Source of the DNA: Gammaproteobacteria bacterium BRH_c0
Lineage (GTDB): Bacteria > Pseudomonadota > Gammaproteobacteria > Pseudomonadales > Porticoccaceae
Length of the DNA: 64,000 bases
Assembly: GCA_000961645.1 (NCBI GenBank)
Contig: LADM01000024.1
Span: forward strand, 1 to 64,000
Direction: 5' to 3'
Under the pieces are notes generated by a model, which was not told where the DNA came from, searched no databases, and was given only the letters and a program-made list of their open reading frames with translations. Every line of letters begins with the position of its first letter. Within the stretch, counting starts at the first letter, position 1. The position numbers and the translations under genes were made by a program. Below are positions 53,539 to 63,462 of this stretch, piece after piece.

Positions 53539-54591
53539 TTAATTATCTTTGTCAGATTCTTCGCCACCATCCTTCGCCAAGCACGTCAGATGTTGACGTC
53601 GAACCAGATTGGCCAAGGCCTGGGTGTAATCGGCCTTGTGCTCTGCCACCAAATGATAGTTGGTGTCAAAAAACCAGCTCACCGGATACATGAAGTCAAA
53701 CGGTCGCCCGGCATAGGGCAAGCCCGCCTCGCGCACATAGTCCGGGAAGTTCTGATAAAAATCTCTCTCCACAGGATCATCATGATATTCCTGGCGTTCA
53801 AGCATGGGGGGCGGCACGAACAGCACACAGCCCCCCATGTCGATGATTGATTGATAGTATGCCCGCCACAATTGCCAGCCGAAGGCCTCGCGCTTGAAGG
53901 AGTTCCCGTAATGTTCGATAGCTGAATTGGCAGCACCAGCGTGGATATCGGGATGCAGATCAGACAACGCACTGTTAATTTGATCACCATTGTGATCAAG
54001 ATTATGTGCACCATACAGACCGGGAACCTCAAAACCCTCGGGAACGCCCAAAAAAGCCTGGTACAGACGCTTGACTGAAGTCGCCCAAAGCACTCGTGGC
54101 CAGAAGGTCCACGGCTCTGACACAATTAAACCCGGATACGAAAGCAAATAGTCCAGAAAGACCTGATTGATTTCCCAATCAAACGAATACAGTGGATATT
54201 CCAGAGGCAGGAGTACCACATCCCCCGGATTGAAGGCCGGTTTGACTCGCTGCACTATATGAATCGGACCAATACCGGCGTTGACTCCCATATTGACCAC
54301 CGGTCTTCCCAATGCCAATCCCAGCTGTTTTGAATCAAGGCCGAACATGGTAGCGGAACCCGCTACCACAACAATTTTTGGTTCAGTGCCCAGCTCCCTG
54401 ACACGCTGCATTTTTTTCTCATAGGCCTGATCCACCCACACATTGTGGACATGGGGATGGCCCAGCAGGATCACGAAAATGGCTACCCATAGCAGTAGCA
54501 GTACGCTACCGCCCGCCAGCAGCCCCAGCAGGAACTGCTGCATCGAACCGTTATGACCAACGGCAATAAGTTCGTCATCCAGCAACGACAT
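53539..54591 (-). CDS. SGNH-like membrane-anchored hydrolase/acetyltransferase partner of MBOAT
   Basis: A 350-residue protein with one N-terminal membrane span (about residues 20-42; LLGLLAGGSVLLLLWVAIFVILL) and a periplasmic domain. VVVAGSATMFGLDSKQLG resembles block I of SGNH proteins (Gly-Ser near residue 78), VVLLPLEYPLY lies in the middle, and FDTNYHLVAEHK near the C-terminus could supply the Asp-His pair. Proteins of this form (AlgJ/AlgX/DltD/PatB-like) take acyl groups delivered by an MBOAT membrane acyltransferase and move them to a polysaccharide. The MBOAT gene lies nine bases upstream, so the pair probably O-acetylates the surface polysaccharide. Family assignment is by pattern and position. 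Confidence 0.7.
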   Translation of the reverse strand: MSLLDDELIAVGHNGSMQQFLLGLLAGGSVLLLLWVAIFVILLGHPHVHNVWVDQAYEKKMQRVRELGTEPKIVVVAGSATMFGLDSKQLGLALGRPVVNMGVNAGIGPIHIVQRVKPAFNPGDVVLLPLEYPLYSFDWEINQVFLDYLLSYPGLIVSEPWTFWPRVLWATSVKRLYQAFLGVPEGFEVPGLYGAHNLDHNGDQINSALSDLHPDIHAGAANSAIEHYGNSFKREAFGWQLWRAYYQSIIDMGGCVLFVPPPMLERQEYHDDPVERDFYQNFPDYVREAGLPYAGRPFDFMYPVSWFFDTNYHLVAEHKADYTQALANLVRRQHLTCLAKDGGEESDKDN

Positions 54592-54600
54592 GAGCGCCCA

Positions 54601-56004
54601 TCAGAAGTTAAAGTACAGGAAGACCCGGTCCGGTCTTTCCGCAATTGTTTTGAAAACCATGAGTAACAATGGCGCTGACAGCAAGCCTTTTTGCAAGGGC
54701 GTCAAGGAGGACGCCAACACATGGGTGGAAGGGGCCAGCAGGGCGAACAACATCGCCAGGATTGCCAGCCATCCCACCTGGCCAGATGCATCCAGGCTCA
54801 TCAGGGCGCCAACAATTTCTGTCGTCGGGAAACCACCTTCCAAGATCGGAAAACGGCCAAGCCCAGAGAAAATATGAAGCGCATCAGTGAGGTTATCTGC
54901 ACGAAACGGTATCCAGGCCAGCAACACGGCAATGAGCGTTAATGCCCAGGCCAAGAACAGGGGAAGACGAATGGGAGTCACCGCCCGCCACAGGTGGTTG
55001 AGGGTCAAGAGACCGCCATGGATGCCTCCCCACAGCAGGAATTGCCAGCCGGCACCGTGCCACAGGCCTCCAAGAAGCATTGTAATCATCAGGTTGGCAT
55101 AACGCCTGAGGCGCCCCTTGCGGGATCCGCCCAGTGGAATGTACAGGTAATCCCGCAAAAATTTCGACAGGGTAATGTGCCAACGGCGCCAGAAGTCGAT
55201 AATAGAGACCGCTTTGTATGGCGAAAGAAAGTTAAAAGGCAGACGGATACCAAACAGGAGCGCAAGACCGATCGCCATATCCGCATAACCCGAGAAATCG
55301 AAGTAGAGTTGAGCGCCATAACCCGCTGCTGCCGACCACACTTGCCACATATCAAAGTTTGTAGCGGCTACATTGCCATAGATGAGGTCGACACCGGGTG
55401 CCAGGGTGTCAGCTATCAGCACTTTCTTGGCCAAGCCAACAGACAGAAATGTTAACGCCAACGCTACAGGTATCGGTCTTTTCAGCCAATCGGCAGCAAT
55501 CTGGGGTACCACCTGGCGAGCGTGGACGATCGGCCCGGCAATAAGCTGAGGAAAGAAAGATACGAAGAAGGTGTAGCGGATAATCCCTGGAACCGCCGTC
55601 TTGTTCTGGCGCAGATCTGCCAGCCAGGCGATTTGTTGAAAAGTGTAGAACGAGATGGCCAGTGGCAAGGCCACGTTAACCGGCGACTTCAGCTGAAAAA
55701 TATCGGTTGTGATAAAACCCAGGTACTTGAACACACCCAGCAGCGACAGGTTGAATATCACCCCGGAAACCAGCCATACGCGGCTACCAGCCAGAGCTAT
55801 CCTCGTACCAATCCAATAGTTCACAGCGATGGAGCCTATCAACAATGGGAGATACAAAGGATACCAAGCTGCGTAGAACCACCATGACGCCGCCACCAGC
55901 ATCATCAAGGTCGTATTTGCTCCACTCATACTTCTCAGCAACAGGAATAGCAGCCAGACAGCTGGCAAGAACCCGATGAGGAAATCCATGGAGCTAAAGA
56001 GCAT
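54601..56004 (-). CDS. MBOAT-family O-acyltransferase (AlgI-like)
   Basis: A 467-residue polytopic protein with about ten membrane segments. The AlgI/DltB signature is clear: YFDFSGYADMAIGLALLFGI, FWRRWHITLSKFLRDYLYIPLGG, and the catalytic histidine in LLGGLWHGAGW. These proteins move an acyl group, usually acetyl, across the inner membrane for polysaccharide O-acylation. It is followed nine bases later by the SGNH-like partner and then by a glycosyltransferase pair, all leftward. The acceptor is probably the rhamnan-type polymer encoded around it, although that is inference. Confidence 0.93.
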   Translation of the reverse strand: MLFSSMDFLIGFLPAVWLLFLLLRSMSGANTTLMMLVAASWWFYAAWYPLYLPLLIGSIAVNYWIGTRIALAGSRVWLVSGVIFNLSLLGVFKYLGFITTDIFQLKSPVNVALPLAISFYTFQQIAWLADLRQNKTAVPGIIRYTFFVSFFPQLIAGPIVHARQVVPQIAADWLKRPIPVALALTFLSVGLAKKVLIADTLAPGVDLIYGNVAATNFDMWQVWSAAAGYGAQLYFDFSGYADMAIGLALLFGIRLPFNFLSPYKAVSIIDFWRRWHITLSKFLRDYLYIPLGGSRKGRLRRYANLMITMLLGGLWHGAGWQFLLWGGIHGGLLTLNHLWRAVTPIRLPLFLAWALTLIAVLLAWIPFRADNLTDALHIFSGLGRFPILEGGFPTTEIVGALMSLDASGQVGWLAILAMLFALLAPSTHVLASSLTPLQKGLLSAPLLLMVFKTIAERPDRVFLYFNF

Positions 56005-56347
56005 TAGTTAACAAGCCGATAGGTACCAAAGGGGACAAGAGAGGCCTTAACTCACCTGTATTGCCTACCACTGGCACTCAGGCAAACATAGCGGGGCATT
56101 ATGCCACAGGTTGCCACTCTTCAAAGTGCTGCTTTTCCCCACCTTCCCGGACTATTCCGAATATAATGCACGCCGATCATCTATTGACATGCATGGCAAG
56201 CAGCACTTCTGCCTCAGGCCCTTTTAATCGCAAACCAGGGGCACGGGAGAAAAATGTGATGATTTGCACAACTCCCGCCAGCTGCGGGGAACTTTATTAG
56301 CACATTGCCTCACCAACTTGGCCAGGAATGACTATTCAGAGGAAAGC
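56005..56347. promoter_or_regulatory. 343-bp divergent gap between the MBOAT gene and manC
   Basis: No gene is seen. TATAAT at 56162-56167 is a possible -10 for manC but has no good -35; TTGACA at 56184-56189 has no -10 at the right distance. A clear ribosome site, GAGGAAA, precedes the manC ATG at 56348. Confidence 0.4.
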
Positions 56348-57778
56348 ATGATTCCAGTAATTCTCTCCGGCGGCAGCGGCTCGCGGCTTTGGCCCCAATC
56401 GCGCCAGGCCTACCCCAAGCAATTTCTGTCCCTGACGTCGCACAACACGCTGATTCAGGAAACCGTGCAGCGGCTGGCTGGCCTGGATGTTTTTGCGCCC
56501 CTGGTGATCTGCAACGAAGATCACCGCTTTGTCGTGGCCGAGCAGCTGCACCAGCTTGGCGTCAGACCGGACAGTATTCTGCTCGAACCCCATGGCCGCA
56601 ACACGGCTCCTGCAGTCGCGCTGGCGGCGCTCCATGCCCTGGCTCACCACGATGATCCGCTGATGTTGGTGCTGCCCGCTGACCATGTGATCCGCGATAC
56701 GGCTGCCTTCCATGCCGGGGTAAGACTCGCCGCTGAAGCGGCCTCGCAGGGCGCTCTGGTAACCTTTGGCATCGTCGCTGACAAACCCGAAACCGGTTAC
56801 GGCTATATCCGTCGCGGCGTTGAAAACCCCGCTCTGAAAAACACATTCTCCGTTGCCCGCTTTGTGGAAAAACCCGATGCGCAGCGCGCTGCGGATTTTG
56901 TCGCCAGTGGCGAGTACTACTGGAACAGCGGCATGTTCATGTTCCGCGCCTCGCGCTATATCGAGGAGCTGGAGCGCTTTGCCCCGGACATCCTGACCTG
57001 TTGCAGGGACTCCCTGGCCAGGGCGCAGGAAGAACGCGATTTTGTCTGGGTTGACCGCGATGCCTTTGCCGACTGCCGCAGCGACTCGGTGGATTACGCG
57101 GTGATGGAAAAAACCGACCATGCAGTGGTCATTCCCCTCGATGCGGGCTGGAGCGATGTGGGTTCGTGGCAATCCCTGTGGGAAGTGCTCGACAAGGACG
57201 CCAACGGCAATGTCGCGAGCGGCGAGGTGCTGAGCATCGACAGCAACAACTGCCTGGTGTCGGCAGAGAAGTCCCTGATTGCCACCCTCGGGGTGGATGA
57301 CCTGGTGATAGTGGAGTCCGACGACGCGATTCTTGTCACTCGCCGCGACCGCTCCCAGGATGTGAAGGCAGTGGTTGCCGGACTGGAGAAGCAGGGTTCG
57401 GTCCGCCACCAGGTGCATCGCAAGGTCTTCCGCCCCTGGGGCCACTACGACGCCATCGATGGTGGTGAGCGCTTCCAGGTCAAGCGCATCATGGTCAAGC
57501 CGGGTGAAAAGCTCTCCCTGCAAAAGCACCACCACCGCGCCGAGCACTGGGTAGTGGTCAGCGGTACAGCGCTGGTGACCTGTGGTGACAAGCAACTGCT
57601 GCTGGCGGAAAACCAGTCCACCTATATCCCTCTCGGGGTGGTGCATCGCCTGGAAAACCCCGGCAAGGTGGAGCTGCACATCATCGAGGTGCAGAGCGGC
57701 GCCTATCTCGGGGAGGACGATATCGTCCGCTACGAGGACAGCTATGGCCGCCACCGGGACACAGTCAAGGATGTCTGA
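56348..57778 (+). CDS. manC: Mannose-1-phosphate guanylyltransferase / mannose-6-phosphate isomerase
   Basis: A 476-residue bifunctional type II enzyme. The N-terminal nucleotidyltransferase begins MIPVILSGGSGSRLWPQSRQAYPKQFL (pyrophosphorylase motif), with PHGRNTAPAVALAAL and FVEKPDAQRA. The C-terminal isomerase half contains FRPWGHYDAIDGGERFQVKRIMVKPGEKLSLQKHHHRAEHWVVVSGTA, the cupin-like His-rich site. It makes GDP-mannose, the precursor used by gmd and rmd. ATG at 56348 is supported by GAGGAAA and the family start. The following gene starts within its last eight bases. Confidence 0.95.
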   Translation: MIPVILSGGSGSRLWPQSRQAYPKQFLSLTSHNTLIQETVQRLAGLDVFAPLVICNEDHRFVVAEQLHQLGVRPDSILLEPHGRNTAPAVALAALHALAHHDDPLMLVLPADHVIRDTAAFHAGVRLAAEAASQGALVTFGIVADKPETGYGYIRRGVENPALKNTFSVARFVEKPDAQRAADFVASGEYYWNSGMFMFRASRYIEELERFAPDILTCCRDSLARAQEERDFVWVDRDAFADCRSDSVDYAVMEKTDHAVVIPLDAGWSDVGSWQSLWEVLDKDANGNVASGEVLSIDSNNCLVSAEKSLIATLGVDDLVIVESDDAILVTRRDRSQDVKAVVAGLEKQGSVRHQVHRKVFRPWGHYDAIDGGERFQVKRIMVKPGEKLSLQKHHHRAEHWVVVSGTALVTCGDKQLLLAENQSTYIPLGVVHRLENPGKVELHIIEVQSGAYLGEDDIVRYEDSYGRHRDTVKDV

Positions 57779-58922
57779 CCCGCAACTGAACCGGCCAATA
57801 CGGGTTCTCCACGTTTATCGTACCTACTTTCCCGACACCCAGGGCGGAGGCGAGGAGCTGATCCGGCAGATTTGCCTGAGCACCGGGCAGCAGGGCGTGG
57901 AAAACCGTGTTTTTACCCTCAGTCGCAACAGTGCTGAACCCCGGCTGGAACTACCGGAAGCGACCGTATACCGGGCGCCCTGTCATGGGGAGATCGCCTC
58001 CTGTAGCCTGTCATTGAGCGCGCGCAGCCCTTTCCGCGAGCAGGTACGCTGGGCGGATATCATCCATTACTATTTTCCCTGGCCCTTTGCCGACCTGCTG
58101 CATCTATCCTGTCCCGAAACCCGGGACAAACCGGCCATAGTGAGCCATCTCTCCGATGTGGTGAGGCAGAAGAAACTGTATTTTTTCTACCGCCCACTGA
58201 TGTCGCGCTTTATGCAGAGGGTGGACAGAATTGTCGCCACCTCCCCCAATTACGCTGCCAGCAGTCCCTTCCTCCAGCAATACATCGACAAGGTGTCGGT
58301 GATTCCCATCGGCATTGACGAGGGCGGGTATCCCGCTGCCAGCGAGGAGGATCGCCAGGCGATGACTCACCGTTACGGCGACAATTTCTTGCTGTTTGTT
58401 GGCGTTTTGCGCTACTACAAAGGGCTGCATATCCTGCTCGAAGCAGCCCGTAAAGTGGATACGCCCATTGTGATTGCTGGCACAGGCCCCATGGAGGACA
58501 GACTCCAAAGATTTGCCAAACAACACAATCTGACCCATGTTCACTTTCCGGGACAGATCACCGACCGCGAGAAGTCTGCCCTGCTGTCCACCTGTCGTGC
58601 CTTGGTATTCCCCTCCCATTTACCCTCCGAATCCTTCGGTGTTACCCTGCTGGAAGCCTCCCTGCACGGCAAACCCATGATCACCTGTGAAATCGGCACC
58701 GGCACCACCTATGTCAACCGACACGGCGAAACCGGCCTGGTGGTTGCAGCGGATGAGCCCAAGCCGCTGGCTGCGGCGATGCAACAACTGAGCACTGACA
58801 AGGCGCTGGCAGAGCGCCTCGGCGCTGGTGCCCGGCAACGCTACGAAACCGTCTTTACCGGAGAGCGAATGGGACAGCAGTACGCGGCACTTTACCGACA
58901 GTTGCTGGAGCCTCAGGGGTGA
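57771..58922 (+). CDS. GT4-type glycosyltransferase
   Basis: A 383-residue GT-B protein. It begins IRVLHVYRTYFPDTQGGGEELIRQICL, characteristic of WbpZ/RfbU-like transferases, and includes VIPIGIDEGGYP, LFVGVLRYYKGLHILLEAARK, FPSHLPSESFGVTLLEASLHGKPMITCEIGTGTTYV (donor-site Glu-x7-Glu). In the A-band locus of Pseudomonas similar enzymes add the first D-rhamnose units. It overlaps manC by eight bases and the WbpL-like gene by four, so the three form an operon. Confidence 0.92.
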   Translation: MSDPQLNRPIRVLHVYRTYFPDTQGGGEELIRQICLSTGQQGVENRVFTLSRNSAEPRLELPEATVYRAPCHGEIASCSLSLSARSPFREQVRWADIIHYYFPWPFADLLHLSCPETRDKPAIVSHLSDVVRQKKLYFFYRPLMSRFMQRVDRIVATSPNYAASSPFLQQYIDKVSVIPIGIDEGGYPAASEEDRQAMTHRYGDNFLLFVGVLRYYKGLHILLEAARKVDTPIVIAGTGPMEDRLQRFAKQHNLTHVHFPGQITDREKSALLSTCRALVFPSHLPSESFGVTLLEASLHGKPMITCEIGTGTTYVNRHGETGLVVAADEPKPLAAAMQQLSTDKALAERLGAGARQRYETVFTGERMGQQYAALYRQLLEPQG

Positions 58923-60004
58923 CAGCGGACCTGTCGGTGTACGCAGCCGGGGGCCTGGTGGCAAGCGTCTTTGCCAGCGCCTGGTTGCTCACTGCGATAA
59001 CCCTGAGACTGGCATTGGCCCGCCAGGTGTTCGATATACCCAATCACCGCAGCTCCCACCTGGTCCCCACCCCCAAGGGCGGTGGTGTGGCTATTGTTGT
59101 GGCTGCCAGTGCTGCCATCTGCTGGCTCGCGGCCAGCGCTGGGCATACCCTGTTCTTCGCTCTGACCATCATGGTCACTGGTGGCATCTCTATCGCCGCT
59201 ATCGGCCTTGCCGATGATCTGAAACCCCAGTCAGCCAGACTGCGCTTCAGCATCCAGCTGCTGGCCGCACTGGTGTTTTTGGTCTGCCTGAAGCTCCCTG
59301 CCGGTCTGTCCGTGGCCGGACTACCCTTATCAGGGTTAATGCTGTTGCCCCTCGCCCTGGGCTGGATGCTGTGGATGACCAATCTCTACAATTTTATGGA
59401 TGGCATCGACGGGCTGGCGGGGATACATAGCATCGCCGCAGGGGCCGGCATTGCTCTTGTTCTCGCTGCAAACCAGGCTCCGCCGGCATTGTGGCTGGCG
59501 CCACTGGTGATCGCTGCGGCCAGTGGCGGCTTTATCCTGTTGAACTTCCCGCCCGCCAAAATCTTTATGGGCGACACCGGTAGTGCCTGGCTGGGCTATA
59601 TCTTTGCCGCACTGGCAGTGTTGAGCGGCATCCACGATCCGACGCTGTTCTGGGTCTGGATCATTATCCTCGCGGTTTTTGTTGCCGATGCCAGCGTCAC
59701 CCTGCTGTCCCGCTTACTGCGCGGCCAGCGGATTTACCAGGCGCACCGCAGCCATGTCTATCAGCGGGTCACGCAGCGGCTGATATCTGACTACCAGGGC
59801 AAGGGCTTGGATGCTGGTGCAGCGCGGACCAGGGCGCATCGACTCTACTGCCAGCTCTGTCTGGCAGTGATGGCACTGTGGTTAATGCCCATTGCCTGGC
59901 TGGCAGCCGCCGATGCTATCCCGGGGTTTTTGGCTGTGCTCGTTGCCTACGGACCGCTGATTGCTGTGGTCTTGTGGTTCAAGGCTGGTCAACAAGAAAG
60001 CTGA
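58919..60004 (+). CDS. WbpL/WecA-like undecaprenyl-phosphate sugar-1-phosphate transferase
   Basis: A 361-residue polytopic protein with about ten membrane segments. It carries the polyprenyl-phosphate transferase motifs NFMDGIDGLAG and IFMGDTGSAWLGYIF, an earlier ADDL Asp pair (GLADDLKPQS), and the cytoplasmic HRSHVYQRVTQR loop typical of the WbpL group. These enzymes attach the first amino-sugar (GlcNAc, FucNAc or QuiNAc) to undecaprenyl phosphate and so start O-chain assembly. The start is GTG at 58919, overlapping the previous stop (GTGA). It would cooperate with the WbpM-like dehydratase at 8308. Confidence 0.92.
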   Translation: MTADLSVYAAGGLVASVFASAWLLTAITLRLALARQVFDIPNHRSSHLVPTPKGGGVAIVVAASAAICWLAASAGHTLFFALTIMVTGGISIAAIGLADDLKPQSARLRFSIQLLAALVFLVCLKLPAGLSVAGLPLSGLMLLPLALGWMLWMTNLYNFMDGIDGLAGIHSIAAGAGIALVLAANQAPPALWLAPLVIAAASGGFILLNFPPAKIFMGDTGSAWLGYIFAALAVLSGIHDPTLFWVWIIILAVFVADASVTLLSRLLRGQRIYQAHRSHVYQRVTQRLISDYQGKGLDAGAARTRAHRLYCQLCLAVMALWLMPIAWLAAADAIPGFLAVLVAYGPLIAVVLWFKAGQQES

Positions 60005-60051
60005 TATCTATTGAGCAGCATTCCTGCACAATGCTGCCTCCCAGGCTTGGT

Positions 60052-60606
60052 TCAAGGCAGATCAAAGAGATGGGTCCGGTAGTGGGCCAGCTCGGCAATC
60101 GAGTCATGGATGTCGTCGAGCGCCAGATGGCTGCCACGCTTGCTGAACCCCTTCAGACTGTCCGGTTTCCAGCGCCGGGCGATTTCCTTGACACTGCTGA
60201 CATCGAGATTGCGGTAGTGGAAAAACTGCTCCAGCTGCGGCATCAGACGGGCGAGAAAGCGCCTGTCCTGGCAGATTGAATTGCCCGACATGGGTGAGCA
60301 GCCGGGTTCAACCCAGGCACTTAAAAACGCAATGGTGGCCTGTTCTGCTTCACCAGCACTCACCTGGCTGCTGCGCACCCGATCGGCCAGACCTGACTGA
60401 CCGTGCTGGCGGGTGTTCCACTCATCCATCCCGGCCAGTACTGACTCGGGCTGGTGAATGGCGAATACCGGGCCTTCAGCCAGGACATTGAGATCCTTGT
60501 CCGTGACTACCGTGGCAATTTCAATAATCACATCGCTGTCGGGGTTGAGCCCGGTCATCTCCAGATCGATCCATACCAGGTTCATCTTGTCTTTGCCCTT
60601 GTCCAT
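60052..60606 (-). CDS. orn: Oligoribonuclease
   Basis: A 184-residue DEDDh exonuclease, the usual Orn length. [14 protein letters not shown] carries the first Asp/Glu pair, [17 protein letters not shown] is the family middle motif, and [18 protein letters not shown] holds the late His/Asp. It degrades 2-5 nt RNAs and pGpG, finishing c-di-GMP breakdown. ATG at 60606 is chosen because AGGAG lies seven bases upstream; longer frames begin at 60645 and 60699. It is divergent from rsgA with an 86-bp gap, the arrangement seen in Pseudomonas and relatives. Confidence 0.97.
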   Translation of the reverse strand: MDKGKDKMNLVWIDLEMTGLNPDSDVIIEIATVVTDKDLNVLAEGPVFAIHQPESVLAGMDEWNTRQHGQSGLADRVRSSQVSAGEAEQATIAFLSAWVEPGCSPMSGNSICQDRRFLARLMPQLEQFFHYRNLDVSSVKEIARRWKPDSLKGFSKRGSHLALDDIHDSIAELAHYRTHLFDLP

Positions 60607-60692
60607 CCACTGCTCCTGATCCGCTGTTATGTCACTGGCAGCCATTATGCTATATCCTTGCCCGTCGATCAGTACTGACCCTTCGAGGGCCG

Positions 60693-61688
60693 ATGGCAAA
60701 TCGTCGTCTTACCATTCAGCAAAAGCGTCGCATCCAGCATAAACAGCATCAAACCACGCTGCCGGGCGCTGCCGCCGTCGCAGAGGGCAACCTGGGTGCT
60801 GAACAGGAAGGCATCGTCATCACCCGCTTCGGTAAACAGGCGGATGTGCTGCCACCGGACTTCCTCCCCGGAGACAAACCCTTTCGCTGCCATATCCGCG
60901 CCACCATCAACGAGCTGGTCACTGGCGACGCCGTTATCTGGCGTACCGGCAAGCCCACAGGGGTGGTGGAAGCCACCCGCCCGCGCAACAGTGTTATTTC
61001 CCGTCCCGACAGCCGTGGCAGGCTGCGCCCGGTAGCAGCCAATGTGGATCGCATCGCCATTGTGCTTGCGCCTCAACCCGAGCCCCACCCCAACCTGATA
61101 GACCGCTACCTGGTCGCTGCAGAGGATCAGGACATACGGCCTTTGTTGTTGCTCAACAAGGTGGACCTGCTGAAGGCAAATGACCCCATTGATGCCCTGC
61201 TGGCCACCTACGGCCTGCTGGGCTACGACATCCTGCGGGTTTCCGCTGTCAGCGGGGTTGGGTTGGATGAACTGTTGGCGTATTTTTCCCGCCACACCTC
61301 GGTGCTGGTAGGTCAATCCGGTGTGGGCAAGTCGTCCTTGATCAACTTGCTCCATCCGCCTGCGGCTGCTCAGGTGGGTGAATTGTCGACAGTCAAGGCC
61401 AAGGGACGCCATACCACCACCTCGGCAACCCTGTACCGCCTGCCCGGCGGCGGCAATCTGGTCGACTCACCCGGTATTCGCGAGTTCGGCCTGGGCTACC
61501 TCGACAACAGAGCCGTGGCCGAAGGGTTTATCGAGTTTCGGCCCTTCCTGGGGGGCTGCCGTTTTCGCGACTGCATCCACCTCAAGGAACCGGGCTGCGC
61601 GATTCTCGACGCCGTGAGCCGCAACGTCATCACGACACAGCGACACCTCAGCTACCAGCAAATCATTCGCGATCTGGCCCAGGGCTAA
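60693..61688 (+). CDS. rsgA: Ribosome small-subunit-dependent GTPase RsgA
   Basis: A 331-residue circularly permuted GTPase. An N-terminal OB domain (about residues 40-105) precedes the G motifs in permuted order: LLLNKVDLL (G4), SAVSG (G5), [14 protein letters not shown] (G1) and [11 protein letters not shown] (G3). The C-terminal zinc-binding part is [18 protein letters not shown]. It acts in late maturation of the 30S subunit. The start [14 protein letters not shown] fits the family. It stands 50 bp before the sulfurtransferase gene, in the same direction. Confidence 0.97.
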   Translation: MANRRLTIQQKRRIQHKQHQTTLPGAAAVAEGNLGAEQEGIVITRFGKQADVLPPDFLPGDKPFRCHIRATINELVTGDAVIWRTGKPTGVVEATRPRNSVISRPDSRGRLRPVAANVDRIAIVLAPQPEPHPNLIDRYLVAAEDQDIRPLLLLNKVDLLKANDPIDALLATYGLLGYDILRVSAVSGVGLDELLAYFSRHTSVLVGQSGVGKSSLINLLHPPAAAQVGELSTVKAKGRHTTTSATLYRLPGGGNLVDSPGIREFGLGYLDNRAVAEGFIEFRPFLGGCRFRDCIHLKEPGCAILDAVSRNVITTQRHLSYQQIIRDLAQG

Positions 61689-61738
61689 AACCGCAAGCAA
61701 TGCTGGGTTAAGATTGCCGATCTGACCAGGGGATTAAG

Positions 61739-62557
61739 ATGAAAACAGCGCTACCACGCCTTATTGAACCACAAGAGCTTCAGCAACTGCTTGGCTCTGA
61801 CCTGCTGATTATCGACCTGTGCAGTGACCAGCAATACCACAACGGCCACATTCCCGGGGCCGTTCATGTCTCGCCCGCACAACTGATGGATGGTCGCACC
61901 CCAGCGCCGGGCAAACTGCCCGATGTTGAACGGCTGAATGCCCTGTTCAGCCATCTGGGGCTGGCACCTGACAGCCGGGTGGTGGTGTATGACGATGAGG
62001 GCGGTGGCTGGGCTGGCCGCATGGCCTGGACACTGGATGTCATAGGCCATGATCGCTGGTCCTACCTCAATGGCGGGCTGGTGGCCTGGAGCCGTGAGGG
62101 GTTTCCGCTCGAAACCGAGGCAGTCAACCCCAGATCAGCCCCTGTCGAGGTCACTATCCACCCACAATTTATTGCCGAGCTGGAAGAGATCAGTGCCAAT
62201 CTTGATGACGCCCATTACCTTGTCTGGGATGCCCGCAGCCGGGAAGAATATGAGGGCACCCGGGTAGTCGCCAACCGTGGCGGTCATATTCCCGGCGCCA
62301 TCCACTGCGAATGGACCTCCCTGATGGACCCGGCACGCAACTACCGTATTCGCAGCGATGCAAAAGAATACCTGGCAGGGCTGGGACTAACCCCCGACAA
62401 CACCATCGCCACCCACTGCCAAAGTCACCACCGCTCGGGGTTCACTTACCTGGTGGCTCGCATCCTTGGCTACACCGCCATCAAGGGTTATCACGGTTCC
62501 TGGGGGGAGTGGGGCAACCGTACCGACACCCCGGTCGAAACGGGAGCAAGGCAATGA
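61739..62557 (+). CDS. Rhodanese-type sulfurtransferase (two-domain)
   Basis: A 272-residue protein with two rhodanese modules. The first (about residues 8-125) lacks a catalytic cysteine, and the second (about 150-268) has the active-site loop THCQSHHRSG with Cys at about residue 224, following YEGTRVVANRGGHIPGA. It moves a sulfane sulfur atom from thiosulfate or a similar donor to an acceptor. In Pseudomonas the gene rhdA also lies just before psd. AGGGG precedes the ATG. The stop codon overlaps the psd start (ATGA). Confidence 0.94.
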   Translation: MKTALPRLIEPQELQQLLGSDLLIIDLCSDQQYHNGHIPGAVHVSPAQLMDGRTPAPGKLPDVERLNALFSHLGLAPDSRVVVYDDEGGGWAGRMAWTLDVIGHDRWSYLNGGLVAWSREGFPLETEAVNPRSAPVEVTIHPQFIAELEEISANLDDAHYLVWDARSREEYEGTRVVANRGGHIPGAIHCEWTSLMDPARNYRIRSDAKEYLAGLGLTPDNTIATHCQSHHRSGFTYLVARILGYTAIKGYHGSWGEWGNRTDTPVETGARQ

Positions 62558-63414
62558 GTGCGGCTGATACCAAGGATCATAAGGGGGAGCTTTTTGCCGC
62601 CCTGCAGCGGATTCTGCCCCAGCACAGCCTGTCGCGGTTGCTGGGAAAACTGGCCAGTAGCGAGAACACTCGCTTCAAGAATTTTCTGATCCGCAAAGCG
62701 ATTGCTCGCTACAACATTGATTTGTCCGAAGCCATTTCGAGCAATATCGATGATTATGCCTCGTTCAACCACTTTTTTACCCGCCACCTGCGACCGGCTG
62801 CGCGCCCCATAGACAGCGGGGAAAACTCCCTGGTCGCTCCTGCGGATGGCACCATCAGCCAGCTGGGGAAGGTTGAGCAAGGCCGCATATTCCAGGCCAA
62901 GGGCCATGATTTTTCAACCCAAACCCTGCTGGGATTGTCGCAAGAGCAAACAGACCGCTTTGAGAACGGCTCATTTGCAACTGTCTATCTGTCACCCCGG
63001 GATTACCACCGGGTGCATATGCCCTACCCCGGTACACTGCTGGAAACCCTTTACATACCGGGCCAGTTATTTTCCGTCAACGACATCACAGCAAGGCATA
63101 TTCCCGGGCTTTTCGCCCGCAATGAGCGCCTGGTTTGCCTGTTCGATACCGACAGGGGACTCATGGCAGTAGTTCTGGTCGGCGCGATTTTCGTTGCCGG
63201 TATTGGCACTGTCTGGCAGGAGCATTACACACCGGGGCGAATACAGCACGAGCGCTTTGCGAATCCGCGGTTTTTTCAACGGGGAGAGGAACTGGGGCTG
63301 TTCCGTTTTGGCTCAACCGCAGTCGTGGTTGCGGAGAATCCAGCAAAGTTCTCCCAGGCCTTCGGCCATGGAACAACAGTGCGGATGGGGGAAAAATTGG
63401 GGGAATTGTTGTAA
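62554..63414 (+). CDS. psd: Phosphatidylserine decarboxylase
   Basis: A 286-residue proenzyme of the membrane type I family. ADGTISQLGKVEQGRIFQAKGHDFS is the conserved centre, RDYHRVHMPYPG carries catalytic histidines, and FRFGSTAVVVAEN near residue 254 is the self-cleavage site: Ser becomes the pyruvoyl group. The usual LGST reads FGST here. The enzyme makes phosphatidylethanolamine at the inner membrane. ATG at 62554 overlaps the previous stop in ATGA, and the protein then has normal length; the longer frame inside the rhodanese gene is rejected. Confidence 0.97.
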   Translation: MSAADTKDHKGELFAALQRILPQHSLSRLLGKLASSENTRFKNFLIRKAIARYNIDLSEAISSNIDDYASFNHFFTRHLRPAARPIDSGENSLVAPADGTISQLGKVEQGRIFQAKGHDFSTQTLLGLSQEQTDRFENGSFATVYLSPRDYHRVHMPYPGTLLETLYIPGQLFSVNDITARHIPGLFARNERLVCLFDTDRGLMAVVLVGAIFVAGIGTVWQEHYTPGRIQHERFANPRFFQRGEELGLFRFGSTAVVVAENPAKFSQAFGHGTTVRMGEKLGELL

Positions 63415-63462
63415 CAGCGTCTCAGCCAGGAATACCAGACTTTACCTGTCGAGACGTTTGGG

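Noticed and set aside
56162-56189. manC promoter built from TATAAT at 56162 and TTGACA at 56184
   Set aside because: The two hexamers are in the wrong order for a rightward promoter, and neither has a partner at proper spacing.
63418-63456. Possible terminator between psd and the HD-GYP gene
   Set aside because: The only stem is 6 bp (CGTCTC/GAGACG) with a 27-base loop and a TTTG end. This is too weak to call.
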